Below, one piece after another: positions 29,856 to 39,770 of a DNA stretch of 42,429 nucleotides; position 1 is the stretch's first letter; every line of letters starts with the position of its first letter. This DNA is from Candidatus Omnitrophota bacterium (lineage in GTDB: Bacteria > Omnitrophota > Omnitrophia > Omnitrophales > Aquincolibacteriaceae). The notes beneath the pieces are model-generated. The model saw only the letters and a program-made list of their open reading frames with translations, did no database searches and was not told where the DNA came from. The stretch covers positions 1 through 42,429 of the forward strand of contig CAIJDY010000107.1 of NCBI GenBank assembly GCA_903819565.1. The letters run 5' to 3'. Position numbers and translations under genes: made by a program.

Positions 29856-30704
29856 ATGAAAATGATCCGAAGTCCCCAGCGGCTCCAGAAGATCCTCGGG
29901 AAAGAACGTCTGCGGAAAAAGACCGTCGGTTTTGTGCCGACGATGGGGGCGCTGCACGAAGGGCACTTGTCCCTCGTGAAAGCCGCGGACCGCGAGAACG
30001 ATATCACGGTGCTCAGCATTTTTGTCAACCCCTCGCAATTCGGTCCCAACGAAGATTTCTCGAAATACCCGCGCGTGCTGGGTGCGGACAAGCGGTTGCT
30101 TCGGAAGGTTAAAGTGGATTATCTTTTTTGTCCGTCGGTCCCTGCCATCTATCCCAAGGATCACGCGACCTGCGTGGCCGTCGGAGCGGAACTGGCGGAA
30201 GTCCTATGCGGAAAATTCCGTCCGGGACATTTTCAGGGCGTGGCGACCGTTGTGGCAAAACTTCTGAATATCGTGGCGCCGAGCCGTCTTTATCTGGGGG
30301 CCAAAGACTACCAGCAAGCCACGGTCATCCGGCGGCTGGTGAACGACCTGAATATGAACGTCCGGGTCCGCGTGATGCCGACGGTCCGCGAAAAAGACGG
30401 ATTGGCTATGAGCTCCCGGAACCGCTACCTGAACCCCGAGGAAAGGCGTCGCGCTCTGGCGCTGTCGCACGCGCTTTTTGAATTGCGGCGGTGCCTCCTG
30501 AAAAAGAAAGGGACGCTCGCTTCCTTAAGGACGCAAACCGTCCGGAAGCTGGAAAAGGCGGTGGACAGGGTGCAGTATTTTGAGATCGTCGATCCCGCGA
30601 CGCTCGCGCCGCTTAAAAAGATCCAGCGGAAAATGGCCGTTCTGACGGCGTGCTTTGTGGGCAAGACAAGGCTGATCGATAATGTTATAATCTCGTTTCC
30701 TTAA
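29856..30704 (+). CDS. panC: pantothenate synthetase
   Basis: GFVPTMGALHEGHLSLVKAA, VLSIFVNPSQFGPNEDFSKYPR, YLGAKDYQQATVIRRLVNDLN, GLAMSSRNRYLNPEER. Confidence 0.97.
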   Translation: MKMIRSPQRLQKILGKERLRKKTVGFVPTMGALHEGHLSLVKAADRENDITVLSIFVNPSQFGPNEDFSKYPRVLGADKRLLRKVKVDYLFCPSVPAIYPKDHATCVAVGAELAEVLCGKFRPGHFQGVATVVAKLLNIVAPSRLYLGAKDYQQATVIRRLVNDLNMNVRVRVMPTVREKDGLAMSSRNRYLNPEERRRALALSHALFELRRCLLKKKGTLASLRTQTVRKLEKAVDRVQYFEIVDPATLAPLKKIQRKMAVLTACFVGKTRLIDNVIISFP

Positions 30705-30728
30705 ACCATCCGGAGGAGTCGGGCATCT

Positions 30729-31085
30729 ATGCTTAGACAAATGCTTAGCGGAAAGATCCATCGTGTGACGGTCACCGAGGCTTGCATCGATTACGAGGGA
30801 AGCGTCACGATCGACAGTTCGCTCCTGAAGGGCGCCGGGATCCTTCCTTATGAAAAAGTCCTTATTGCCAATCTCAATAACGGTTCCCGTATCGAGAGTT
30901 ACGCCATCCCGGCCCCGGAAAGGTCCGGGGTCATTTGCCTGAACGGTGGAGCGGCCAAGCACGGGAAGGCCGGGGATACGTTGATTATCATGACCTTTGG
31001 AGTGTACTCCCCCGAGGAGATTCAAAAGCACAAACCGAAGGTCGTTTACGTTGACGCCAAGAACCGCATCGTCAAAAAGAAATGA
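30729..31085 (+). CDS. panD: aspartate 1-decarboxylase
   Basis: MLSGKIHRVTVTEACIDYEGSVTID, VLIANLNNGSRIESYAI, GGAAKHGKAGDTLIIMTFG. Confidence 0.96.
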   Translation: MLRQMLSGKIHRVTVTEACIDYEGSVTIDSSLLKGAGILPYEKVLIANLNNGSRIESYAIPAPERSGVICLNGGAAKHGKAGDTLIIMTFGVYSPEEIQKHKPKVVYVDAKNRIVKKK

Positions 31086-31117
31086 TCCGCACCGGTCTCT
31101 AACGATAGGATCCCTTC

Positions 31118-31930
31118 ATGAGAAAATTTAAGGTCGGCATTGTCGGTTGCGGGACGATCGGGACGGCCCTTGCCAAAGCGCTCACCAAGGGGCTCAGCTC
31201 CCGCGCGAAACTGGTCGGGGTTTGCGAAAAGGTTCCGGAGAAAGCCGAGGCCCTTTTTGAAAAGATCGGGCGGAAATTACCGCTCCTTTCGGTGGAAGCG
31301 CTCGTGAAGAAGTGTGATTACGTGATCGAAGCCGCACATCCGAAAGTGGCGCCGCGGGTTGCGCGGCTGGCCCTCAAAAACAACAAATACGTTCTGATCA
31401 TGAGCGTGGGCGGGCTTCTCGGATTTTCGTTCCAGAGATTGATCGATAAAACTTCGGGACGCCTTTATTGCCCGTCAGGCGCTATCGCGGGGATCGACGC
31501 TCTTTTGGCCGCGCAGGTGGAGGGGTTGCGCCGGGTGCGTCTTGTGACGACGAAACCTCCGCAGGCGCTTCAAGGGGCTCCTTACTTTAAAACCCATGAA
31601 TTCCCGCCGTTCAAAGGCAAAACCGGAAAGGCGCTTGTGTTCCGCGGGTCGGCCCTCGAAGCAAGCCGTGCTTTTCCGCAGAACATCAACGTGGCTGCCA
31701 TCCTCAGCTTGGCGGGGCTTGGTCCCAAACGGACGGAAGTGGAGATCTGGGCGACGAAATCCTCGAAGGTCAACAGTCACGAGGTCATTATCGAGGGGGA
31801 TTTCGGGGAGATCCGCACGATGACCCAGAATTACCCGTCCCCGCAAAATCCCAAGACCAGTTATCTGGCCATTCTTTCCGCGATCGCGACCCTCCGTAAA
31901 GCGTTCACGACTTTACGGCTCGGGACTTGA
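31118..31930 (+). CDS. L-aspartate dehydrogenase family protein
   Basis: [46 protein letters not shown]. Confidence 0.85.
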   Translation: MRKFKVGIVGCGTIGTALAKALTKGLSSRAKLVGVCEKVPEKAEALFEKIGRKLPLLSVEALVKKCDYVIEAAHPKVAPRVARLALKNNKYVLIMSVGGLLGFSFQRLIDKTSGRLYCPSGAIAGIDALLAAQVEGLRRVRLVTTKPPQALQGAPYFKTHEFPPFKGKTGKALVFRGSALEASRAFPQNINVAAILSLAGLGPKRTEVEIWATKSSKVNSHEVIIEGDFGEIRTMTQNYPSPQNPKTSYLAILSAIATLRKAFTTLRLGT

Positions 31931-31942
31931 TGGAAGAACGTT

Positions 31943-34732
31943 ATGCAGGAATTCCTTGAGGTCCGAGGCGCGCGCGAGCACAACCTCAAGAACCTCTCGC
32001 TAAAGATTCCCCGCAACAAACTGGTTGTGATTACCGGCCTTTCCGGGTCTGGGAAATCTTCCCTCGCTTTTGACACGATCTACGCGGAAGGCCAGCGGCG
32101 CTACCTCGAAAGTCTTTCTTCGTACGCGAAGCAATTTCTCGAGAAGCTCAAAAAGCCCGACGTGGACCATATTTCCGGGCTTTCTCCCGCTATCGCGATC
32201 GAACAGCGTTCGACGACGCACAATCCCCGTTCCACGGTTGCGACCGTTACGGAAATTTACGATTACATGCGCCTTCTTTTTGCCAAGGTTGGGACCGCGC
32301 ATTGTCCTTCTTGCGCGCGTCCGTTGCGGGGGCAGAAGCGCGACGAGGTCTTTCGGGAGATTCTCAGCCATTCCGGCGGCCGAGAGGTCCTGGTGCTGGC
32401 GCCGCTCGTGCGGGGTCGTAAGGGGGAATTTCAAAAGCTTTTTCAAGACTCCCTGAAAAAAGGTTTCGATCGCGCTCGCATCGACGGGACGGTCAAATTG
32501 CTCAAGCCGGAAATGAAGCTCCGGAAGTCCATACGTCACGATATCGAGATCGTGGTGGATGAATTGACTCTGGGGAAAGACGACGGGGACACGCGATTCA
32601 CGGATTCTTTGGCGTGCGCGCTGGACCTCAGTACAGGGCATGTCGCGATTCTGGAAAAAGAGGCCGGGGGTCCCGGGAAGGTCCGTTTTTTTTCCACGAC
32701 CAAGAACTGCCCTGTCTGCCAGATCAGCCTTCCGGACCTCACGCCAAACATGTTCTCTTTCAACAGCCCCTACGGCGCCTGTCCGAGCTGCAAGGGATTG
32801 GGGAAACTTTCCCAGATCTTCGCGAAGAGCCTGATCACCGCGCCGGAAAAGCCCCTGATGCAGGCCCTGAACAAAAAAGTGTTTTTTTCTTTCAATAAAT
32901 ATTTTTTTGAGGACCTTCTGCATGACCTGACGGCTAAATATAATTTTGACTGGGACACGCCGTACCGCGATTGGCCCGAAGAGGCGCGCGAAGTTTTTTT
33001 CCTGGGGGACGGGGACATCTCCGGCCTTGTGGAGGAATGGGAACGGCTTTTCCACGAAACGAATTCCGAGGAGGTCCGCAGTAAGATCCGGAAGTTCCTC
33101 CGCGAGGAGGAATGCAAGGAATGCGCCGGCAAGAGGCTTCGCAAGGAAAGCCTCGGAGTCTGGATCGAAAATAAAAATATTGCGGAGGTCACCGCCTTGC
33201 CGGTCGAAGAGGCGGTCCCGTTCTTTCAAAAACTGGAATTCCAGGACACACAGAGGATCATCGCCGAGCCCATTCTCCGGGAAGTGCGGGAGCGTCTGTC
33301 TTTCCTTCTCAATATCGGTCTGGGATATCTCACGCTGGACCGGACGGTCGCGACGCTGGCCGGCGGGGAACTCCAGCGGATACGGCTCGCGGCCCAGATA
33401 GGGCTCGGGCTGACGGGAGTCCTGTACGTTCTGGACGAACCCAGTATCGGGCTGCATCCGCGGGATAACGGGAAACTTTTGGACGCGCTGGAAAAACTTA
33501 GGGACCTCCATAATTCCGTGCTGGTGGTCGAGCACGACGAAGAAACGATCCGGCGGGCGGACTATGTGATCGATCTGGGACCGGGCGCGGGGCTTGAGGG
33601 CGGCCAGATCGTCGCGCAAGGCACGCCCGGGGAGCTTGTGAATTTTCCGGGATCTTTGACGGTCCAGTATCTTTCCGGGGCCCTTGCGATCGAAGTCCCC
33701 AAGGAACGAAAGGATCCCGAAATAGCGCGGAAGCTGCTTTTGAAGGGATGCCGCGATCACAATCTCAAGAATATCGACGCGACATTTCCCCTGGGCCTTC
33801 TGATCTGCGTGACGGGAGTGTCCGGTTCGGGGAAGAGCACGCTCGTTCATGACATTCTGTACAAAGAACTGCACAATCGCACCTGGAAGACGCAGTACAA
33901 GGTCGGAGCTTTTGATTCGCTCGAAGGTGCGGGACAGATCGATAAGGTCATCGAGATCGATCAGGCGCCGATTGGTCGCACCCCGCGCTCGAACCCGGCT
34001 ACTTACACCGATATTTTCGGTTTTATCCGCAAGCTTTACGGCGATCTCGAGCTTTCCAAATTGAGACGCTACTCGCAATCCCGCTTCAGTTTTAACGTGA
34101 GGGGCGGACGATGCGAGAACTGCCGCGGGGCCGGTTTTGAAAAACTCGAGATGAGTTTTATGCCGGACCTTTTCGTGGTTTGCGAGGCCTGCCGGGGAAG
34201 GCGCTACAACGAGCCGACGCTGGAGGTGCGGTACCGGGGAAAAAATATCGCGGAAGTGCTGGACCTTTCGGTCCGTGAGGCGATCGAGTTTTTCGATAAA
34301 CTCTCCATGATCCGGGAACGTCTCGAAGTCCTGGAGGCCGTCGGTCTGGGGTACGTGAAGCTGGGACAGTCCTCGACCACGCTTTCCGGAGGCGAGGCGC
34401 AGCGCATCAAGATCGCCGCCGAACTGATCAAAAAGGCCACCGGGAAAACGCTTTACCTGCTGGATGAGCCGACCACCGGATTGCATTTCAACGACATCCG
34501 GCATTTGCTTCAGGCGCTTTTTAACCTGCGGGCGCAGGGCAATACCGTGATCGTGATCGAGCACAATTTGGATGTGATCAAAATGGCGGATTACGTTATC
34601 GACCTTGGGCCTGAGGGCGGGAAGGATGGAGGAAGGGTCGTGGCCTGTGGGTCGCCGGAAGACATTGCCAGGGTATCAGCTTCTCATACCGGGCGGTTCC
34701 TGAGAAAAATTCTGAAGATCGATCCAGTCTAG
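31943..34732 (+). CDS. uvrA: excinuclease ABC subunit A
   Basis: [60 protein letters not shown]; three zinc sites; [17 protein letters not shown]. Confidence 0.98.
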   Translation: MQEFLEVRGAREHNLKNLSLKIPRNKLVVITGLSGSGKSSLAFDTIYAEGQRRYLESLSSYAKQFLEKLKKPDVDHISGLSPAIAIEQRSTTHNPRSTVATVTEIYDYMRLLFAKVGTAHCPSCARPLRGQKRDEVFREILSHSGGREVLVLAPLVRGRKGEFQKLFQDSLKKGFDRARIDGTVKLLKPEMKLRKSIRHDIEIVVDELTLGKDDGDTRFTDSLACALDLSTGHVAILEKEAGGPGKVRFFSTTKNCPVCQISLPDLTPNMFSFNSPYGACPSCKGLGKLSQIFAKSLITAPEKPLMQALNKKVFFSFNKYFFEDLLHDLTAKYNFDWDTPYRDWPEEAREVFFLGDGDISGLVEEWERLFHETNSEEVRSKIRKFLREEECKECAGKRLRKESLGVWIENKNIAEVTALPVEEAVPFFQKLEFQDTQRIIAEPILREVRERLSFLLNIGLGYLTLDRTVATLAGGELQRIRLAAQIGLGLTGVLYVLDEPSIGLHPRDNGKLLDALEKLRDLHNSVLVVEHDEETIRRADYVIDLGPGAGLEGGQIVAQGTPGELVNFPGSLTVQYLSGALAIEVPKERKDPEIARKLLLKGCRDHNLKNIDATFPLGLLICVTGVSGSGKSTLVHDILYKELHNRTWKTQYKVGAFDSLEGAGQIDKVIEIDQAPIGRTPRSNPATYTDIFGFIRKLYGDLELSKLRRYSQSRFSFNVRGGRCENCRGAGFEKLEMSFMPDLFVVCEACRGRRYNEPTLEVRYRGKNIAEVLDLSVREAIEFFDKLSMIRERLEVLEAVGLGYVKLGQSSTTLSGGEAQRIKIAAELIKKATGKTLYLLDEPTTGLHFNDIRHLLQALFNLRAQGNTVIVIEHNLDVIKMADYVIDLGPEGGKDGGRVVACGSPEDIARVSASHTGRFLRKILKIDPV

Positions 34733-34852
34733 CCCTCATGGTTGAGGATGCTCCTTCGAAGCAGGGGGAATAAAGTTCTTTTAAAGGGAATAATTCCTTG
34801 TTATATTATGAGTATAGGTTTGATAAAAATATGGCATCAAAAGGAGCCCCCC

Positions 34853-35056
34853 ATGATCATGGAAATAGGTATCGTCGCTGGTGAGATTTGGCACTATTTG
34901 GACAGCAAGCGTAGCGCAACGGTGGAAGAGCTTACCAAGGAGTTGAGAAGGCCGCGCGAACTTGTGCTTATGAGTCTAGGCTGGTTAGGCCGCGAGGGGC
35001 ACGTCACGCTGGGGACTCCTGAAAGCGGTTACGTGGCGACGTTGAACCGTAAGTAG
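34853..35056 (+). CDS. winged-helix small protein (DUF2582-like)
   Basis: MIMEIGIVAGEIWHYLDSKRSATVEELTKELRRPRELVLMSLGWLGREGHV; AAGGAG ribosome-binding site before ATG 34853. Confidence 0.75.
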   Translation: MIMEIGIVAGEIWHYLDSKRSATVEELTKELRRPRELVLMSLGWLGREGHVTLGTPESGYVATLNRK

Positions 35057-35070
35057 TTTCGTTTCTTCTC

Positions 35071-35385
35071 GTGAAGTATTGTTGCGTTCTTTGCACGGTA
35101 CCATCTTTGAAAAAGGCCCGCGAGATCGCGGGCCTTTTAGTTTCCGGGAAAGTTGCGGCCTGTGTTTCCATCCTGCCGGGTCTGGAGTCGCATTACCGCT
35201 GGCGGGGAAAACGGGAAACCTCAAAAGAATTTCTCCTTCTTATCAAGACCCAAGCGCCCCGCTACAAAAAGCTGGAAAAGGTTCTCCTGAAACATCATCC
35301 GTATGAAGTTCCCGAGATCCTTTGCCTGCCTATCACCCAAGGCAACGGGGCTTATCTCCGCTGGATCGATTGGGAGATCCGATGA
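35071..35385 (+). CDS. cutA: divalent-cation tolerance protein CutA
   Basis: CCVLCTVPSLKKAREIAGLLVSGKVAACVSILPGLESHYRWRGK; GTG start. Confidence 0.92.
   Translation: MKYCCVLCTVPSLKKAREIAGLLVSGKVAACVSILPGLESHYRWRGKRETSKEFLLLIKTQAPRYKKLEKVLLKHHPYEVPEILCLPITQGNGAYLRWIDWEIR
35111..35142 (+). terminator. intrinsic-terminator-like hairpin inside the cutA reading frame
   Basis: AAAAGGCCCGCGA-GA-TCGCGGGCCTTTT: 13-bp perfect inverted repeat, followed by AGTTT. Confidence 0.55.
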
Positions 35386-35436
35386 TCCGTTACGGGTTAC
35401 CGGCGGTATAGTGTTATTCGCGATGTGAGACCCCGC

Positions 35437-37539
35437 ATGAAGCAAAAAAAAGATACAAAGGCGGTGAACCGGACGGTGAAGACGCTGCCGGCAGAGCCCC
35501 TGAGTTATTTTCAGTTCAAACGAGACGCTCTGACGCTCGGAATCATTCTGCTCATCGGCTTCTTGATTTATTCGAACACGTGGAAAGTTCCGTTCCACCT
35601 GGATGACCGCAAACAGATCGTTTACAACTGGTCGATCCGTAATCTTTCCCTGCAGACACTTCCCGACTTATATGCCACGAACCCGAATATGAACACGCGC
35701 TTCTTGCCGTATCTTTCCTTCGCGGCCAATTGGGCGTTGGGCGGACCGGATGTCACGGGCTACCATGCTTTTAATTTCGGGATCCATGCCTTCAATACGT
35801 TTTGGGTTTATTGTCTGATGTTCCTTATCTTGATGACGCCCAGGATGCGCGGGGTGTACTCTCCCAAAGCGGTTTATTATCTTTCTTCATTCAGCGCGCT
35901 TATCTTCATGGCCCACCCGCTCCAAACGCAGGCGGTGACCTATATCGTCCAGCGCATGGCGTCTATGGCCGCTTTTTTCTATCTGGGCGCGGTTGTTTTG
36001 TATCTGAAAGCGCGCTCCGGATCAGGGGCCTTGTATTATGGGGGCGCGATCGCGATGGGCGTGGGGGCGATGTTCTGCAAGGAAAACGCGATCACCTTGC
36101 CGTTGGCGATCATCATGATCGACATGCTTTTTTCCCAACCCAAGGACGCGAAGTGGAAAACGAGGCTGCAGTGGGCGCCTTTTTTGGCGACGGCCTTGAT
36201 CTCGCTTTATCTTAGCGGAATCCTTCAAAAGTTTTTTCATTTCCTCCCGCAAGGCGGGGGTATGGTGATGAAAGACGTGCTCCCGGATAGCGCGAAAGAG
36301 GGAGTGCTGCCCTGTGGCAAGTATTTTTTGACACAGCTAAGGGTTCTGTGCACGTACTTGCGCTTGTTCTTTTTTCCGGTGAACCAGAATTTGGATTATG
36401 ACTACCCGGTGGCCGGTTCCCTGATGGAGCCCCCAACGTTTTTTTGCGCGCTTGCGTTGATCGGGTTGATGGCGGTGGGCGTGAAATTTCTCAAGCGAAA
36501 CCGGTTGGTGTCTTTTGTGATCGGCTGGTTCTTTTTGACGCTGAGCGTGGAATCAAGCGTTATCCCCATTCACGATGTGATCTTTGAACACCGCATGTAC
36601 CTGCCGCTCGCCGGCTGCGCTGTGATCTTTCCGATGGTGATACTTTTGATGGAGAAAAAGCTGCTTTATGCGACCGCGGCCGGAGCCATCCTTGTGTCGG
36701 TGTTCTCGGTCGCGACTTATACACGCAATCGCGTGTGGGGGTCGGAAGTGTCGCTTTGGGAGGATGTGGTCAAAAAGTCTCCCAACAAGGCGAGGCCCTA
36801 TAATAATTTAGGAACGCTTCTCCTGAATGAAGGGAATGCCGGCAGGGCCCGCAAAATGTTTGAAAAGGCCACGGAACTGGACCCCCGTTTTGCGGCCGCA
36901 TTTTTCAACCTGGGTACGGTTTATGACAATAGCGGCGATGCGGATAAGGCTATGGCGTTGTACAACAAAGCTCTCGAGATCAGCCCCGAGTTTTCGGCTC
37001 CCTACAATGCCTTGGGAGCGCTGTATGGCCGGAAAGGTGATTTTGAGCAGGCTGAAAAAAATTTCGAAAAAACGATCCGGCTGGAACCGGCCAATGCGTT
37101 GGGGTACGAAAATCTGGGGGTCAATTACGTCCGTAAAGGATCTGTCGATAAGGCCATAGCAACCTTCGAAAAGGCCATCAAGGTCAATCCTGATCACGCT
37201 CAGGCTTATTGCCTCATGGGGAACGCGTTGCTCACCCGCGGGGACTGGGAGAAGGCCATGGGGTTTTATCAAAAGGCTTCCGCGCTGGATCCCAATTATC
37301 CCGAGCCTGTCCAGATGCTTGGTGAGGTTTACCTTCGGAAAATGGAATTGGAGAAGGCGGAGGGGCAGGTTCTGAAGCTCAGGAACATGAATGCTCCAAA
37401 AGTGGCCCAGACACTAGAGGATCTATTGGTCCGGGTCTTGAACGCGTCGGAGAAAAACCCCGAAGCGAGCACCGTAGTCAAGAGATCAGAAGAAGTCCCG
37501 CAGAGTGGTGGAGCCGCTATCCCGAAGGCAGGTACTTAG
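35437..37539 (+). CDS. polytopic membrane protein with C-terminal TPR repeats (TMTC/O-mannosyltransferase-like)
   Basis: N-terminal TM helices, FHLDDRKQIVYN, HPLQTQAVTYIVQRMASMAAFFYLG; at least five TPR units from KARPYNNLGTLLLNEG. Confidence 0.85.
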   Translation: MKQKKDTKAVNRTVKTLPAEPLSYFQFKRDALTLGIILLIGFLIYSNTWKVPFHLDDRKQIVYNWSIRNLSLQTLPDLYATNPNMNTRFLPYLSFAANWALGGPDVTGYHAFNFGIHAFNTFWVYCLMFLILMTPRMRGVYSPKAVYYLSSFSALIFMAHPLQTQAVTYIVQRMASMAAFFYLGAVVLYLKARSGSGALYYGGAIAMGVGAMFCKENAITLPLAIIMIDMLFSQPKDAKWKTRLQWAPFLATALISLYLSGILQKFFHFLPQGGGMVMKDVLPDSAKEGVLPCGKYFLTQLRVLCTYLRLFFFPVNQNLDYDYPVAGSLMEPPTFFCALALIGLMAVGVKFLKRNRLVSFVIGWFFLTLSVESSVIPIHDVIFEHRMYLPLAGCAVIFPMVILLMEKKLLYATAAGAILVSVFSVATYTRNRVWGSEVSLWEDVVKKSPNKARPYNNLGTLLLNEGNAGRARKMFEKATELDPRFAAAFFNLGTVYDNSGDADKAMALYNKALEISPEFSAPYNALGALYGRKGDFEQAEKNFEKTIRLEPANALGYENLGVNYVRKGSVDKAIATFEKAIKVNPDHAQAYCLMGNALLTRGDWEKAMGFYQKASALDPNYPEPVQMLGEVYLRKMELEKAEGQVLKLRNMNAPKVAQTLEDLLVRVLNASEKNPEASTVVKRSEEVPQSGGAAIPKAGT

Positions 37540-38093
37540 ATCTTTGAAGGTGATACGGCGATGAAAGCTTTGACGGTCTTTTGCCCTTCATTCATGAACT
37601 GGTGGGGAAGGGACGCGTCAAAATAAAGAGTTTCCTGGGACTTTAGGGCGATCTCCTGACTGTCGAGTTTGACCCTTAAATTGCCCTCCAGCACCCAAAT
37701 AAATTTTTCCACCCCGCGTTCATTGGTTTCCTTCGCGGTTTCACCGCCGCCCTGAAGCGTAAGGACCAAAGGGGTGATCTTCTTTTTGGAACTTTCCTGG
37801 GTCAAAAGCTCTACGGTCACGTCCTTGGTGTGGTGGGTGACCGCCCGGGTGTCTTTCTGGGATAAGTGTGCCACCTGGTCATAACGGGGGTCGATGCCTG
37901 TGTAAAGCTCCGAGAGTCCGATGCCGAGCGCTTCCGCGATCTTTTCATGGCATTCGACAGTTCCGATCATCGTCCCTGTCTCGATGCGGGAAAGAGTCGC
38001 CTGGGCGACCCCCGTTTTTTGGGAGATCTCCACCAAAGTCAGGCTTTTTTCTTTTCTGAGGCTGCGGATCCGTTGTCCCAAGTCTTTTAACAT
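37536..38093 (-). CDS. XRE-family HTH regulator with C-terminal cupin domain
   Basis: LGQRIRSLRKEKSLTLVEISQKTGVAQATLSRIETG; cupin part EKFIWVLEGNLRVKLDSQEIALKSQETLYFDASLPHQFMNEG. Confidence 0.9.
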   Translation of the reverse strand: MLKDLGQRIRSLRKEKSLTLVEISQKTGVAQATLSRIETGTMIGTVECHEKIAEALGIGLSELYTGIDPRYDQVAHLSQKDTRAVTHHTKDVTVELLTQESSKKKITPLVLTLQGGGETAKETNERGVEKFIWVLEGNLRVKLDSQEIALKSQETLYFDASLPHQFMNEGQKTVKAFIAVSPSKI

Positions 38094-38171
38094 GGACACT
38101 ATTTTAAGCAAAAAGAGAATACCGTCAAGATGAATATGATGTAAATGAATAATAATATGGTTATTTTAATG

Positions 38172-38200
38172 AAATATAATATTGATAAATAATTATATTT
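38172..38200. repeat. AT-rich inverted repeat AAATATAAT-N11-ATTATATTT
   Basis: 9-bp perfect arms in the divergent intergenic region between the HTH-cupin gene and comEA. Confidence 0.5.
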
Positions 38201-38240
38201 ATGATAGGCTTTCCCTAACGTCAAACAGGGAGGTGTCAAC

Positions 38241-38579
38241 ATGCAGTACAGAAACAGAATCAAGAGAGCTTTAGGGGTGTTCTTGGTAGCGACTTTTCTC
38301 TTCGGGGGACTGTCCATGCTACCGTTGGAGCGGGCGCAAGCCGCGCAACCTAAGGCGACTCTGCAGTTGCAGGATCAATCTTCGATGCCGGTGATCAATA
38401 TTAACAAAGCCACGGCCGAAGAACTGGACGCTATCCGGGGGGTCGGGCCTGTTTTGGCCGACCGGATCGTGAAGTTCCGGGAACAAAACGGTGCTTTTAA
38501 AAGCGTCGAGGATCTGTCGAAGGTCCGCGGAATTAACGGCTCCAAGTTCCAGAAGATCAAAGGTCAGGTTACGGTCTGA
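38241..38579 (+). CDS. comEA: ComEA-like helix-hairpin-helix protein with signal peptide
   Basis: Signal/TM ALGVFLVATFLFGGLSML; VININKATAEELDAIRGVGPVLADRIVKFREQNGAFKSVEDLSKVRGI. Confidence 0.88.
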   Translation: MQYRNRIKRALGVFLVATFLFGGLSMLPLERAQAAQPKATLQLQDQSSMPVININKATAEELDAIRGVGPVLADRIVKFREQNGAFKSVEDLSKVRGINGSKFQKIKGQVTV

Positions 38580-38682
38580 AGTCTGTTTGTCTCGCAATCG
38601 CCGCAGGACCGGCAGGCGGGAGGCTACGGAACTCCCCTAGGAGTGGGGACGGTTCGGCGGTGTTGCGGGATGAACAGGGAAG

Positions 38683-38716
38683 GCCCGCCCCGATTTTCGG
38701 GGCGGGCTTTTCTTTT
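38683..38716 (+). terminator. Rho-independent terminator
   Basis: GCCCGCCCCGA-TTT-TCGGGGCGGGC followed by TTTTCTTTT. Confidence 0.9.
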
Positions 38717-38864
38717 AAGAGAACGTTCCGGGTGTTGAAGAGGGGACGTTCTCTCCGGGTGACGGCCTTCGCTTGATTCGCCATGTCCTTTTTGTTACAA
38801 TGCCGGGTCTTTCGCCCTTCGAGAAAGGGTGACTCTAAACAGGAAAGTCCCGGTCGATCCAATA

Positions 38865-39770
38865 ATGCCTAAGTTTCTGACATTCCAAGAGTTAATACAA
38901 AAACTGAACGACTTCTGGAGCAAACAAGGCTGCCTTGTAATGCAGCCCTATGACCTCGAAGTCGGCGCGGGGACTTTTTCCCCGAACACCTTCCTGAGGG
39001 CGCTCGGTCCGGAACCCTGGAAGGCTGCTTATGTGGAACCTTCCCGCCGGCCGACGGACGGCCGCTACGGGGAAAATCCTCATCGCACCCAGCACTACTA
39101 TCAGTATCAGGTTATCCTGAAACCCTCTCCGGAGAATTCCCAGGAACTTTATCTCGACAGCCTGCGCGCGGTCGGGATTGACCCTCTCTCGCATGACATC
39201 CGCTTCGTGGAGGACGACTGGGAGTCGCCGACGCTCGGGGCGTGGGGCCTCGGCTGGGAAGTCTGGCTCGACAGCCTTGAGATCACGCAGTTCACGTATT
39301 TTCAGCAGTGCGGAGGCATCGATCTGGACGTCGTTTCCTGCGAGATCACCTATGGTCTGGAACGCATCGCCATGTTCCTCCAGCAGAAGGAATCCCTCTT
39401 TGAAATACAATGGAACTCTGGGGTTACTTACGGGGACGTCCACCTGCAGGGAGAACGGGAATTCTCGAAATTCAATTTTGAAGGTTCGGATCCCGAGATC
39501 TACCGTCGCCATTTCGAGGATTACGAAAAACAGGCGGCCCGGCTTCTCGAGAACGGGATGGTCCTGCCGGCCTACGACTGTTGTCTCAAGACCTCGCACA
39601 TTTTTAATTTGCTGGACGCCCGGGGCGCGGTAAGCGTGAACGAACGGCCGCGTTATATTTCCCGCGTCCGCGCGCTGGCGCGCCGTTGCGCGGAGGCGTA
39701 TCTTGAAAGCCGCAAGGCCCAGAACTTTCCTTTGATCAAACCTGCCCGGAAGGCAGGGAAGAGAACCTAA
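38865..39770 (+). CDS. glyQ: glycyl-tRNA synthetase alpha subunit
   Basis: [70 protein letters not shown]. Confidence 0.97.
   Translation: MPKFLTFQELIQKLNDFWSKQGCLVMQPYDLEVGAGTFSPNTFLRALGPEPWKAAYVEPSRRPTDGRYGENPHRTQHYYQYQVILKPSPENSQELYLDSLRAVGIDPLSHDIRFVEDDWESPTLGAWGLGWEVWLDSLEITQFTYFQQCGGIDLDVVSCEITYGLERIAMFLQQKESLFEIQWNSGVTYGDVHLQGEREFSKFNFEGSDPEIYRRHFEDYEKQAARLLENGMVLPAYDCCLKTSHIFNLLDARGAVSVNERPRYISRVRALARRCAEAYLESRKAQNFPLIKPARKAGKRT

Noticed and set aside
32000-34564. 854-aa ORF on the - strand
   Set aside because: Fully antisense to uvrA; low-complexity R/H/Q/F composition typical of antisense frames in GC-rich genes.
35900-37539. Repeated segments in the TPR gene considered as DNA repeats
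   Set aside because: Explained by protein-level TPR units; not nucleotide repeats or a CRISPR array.
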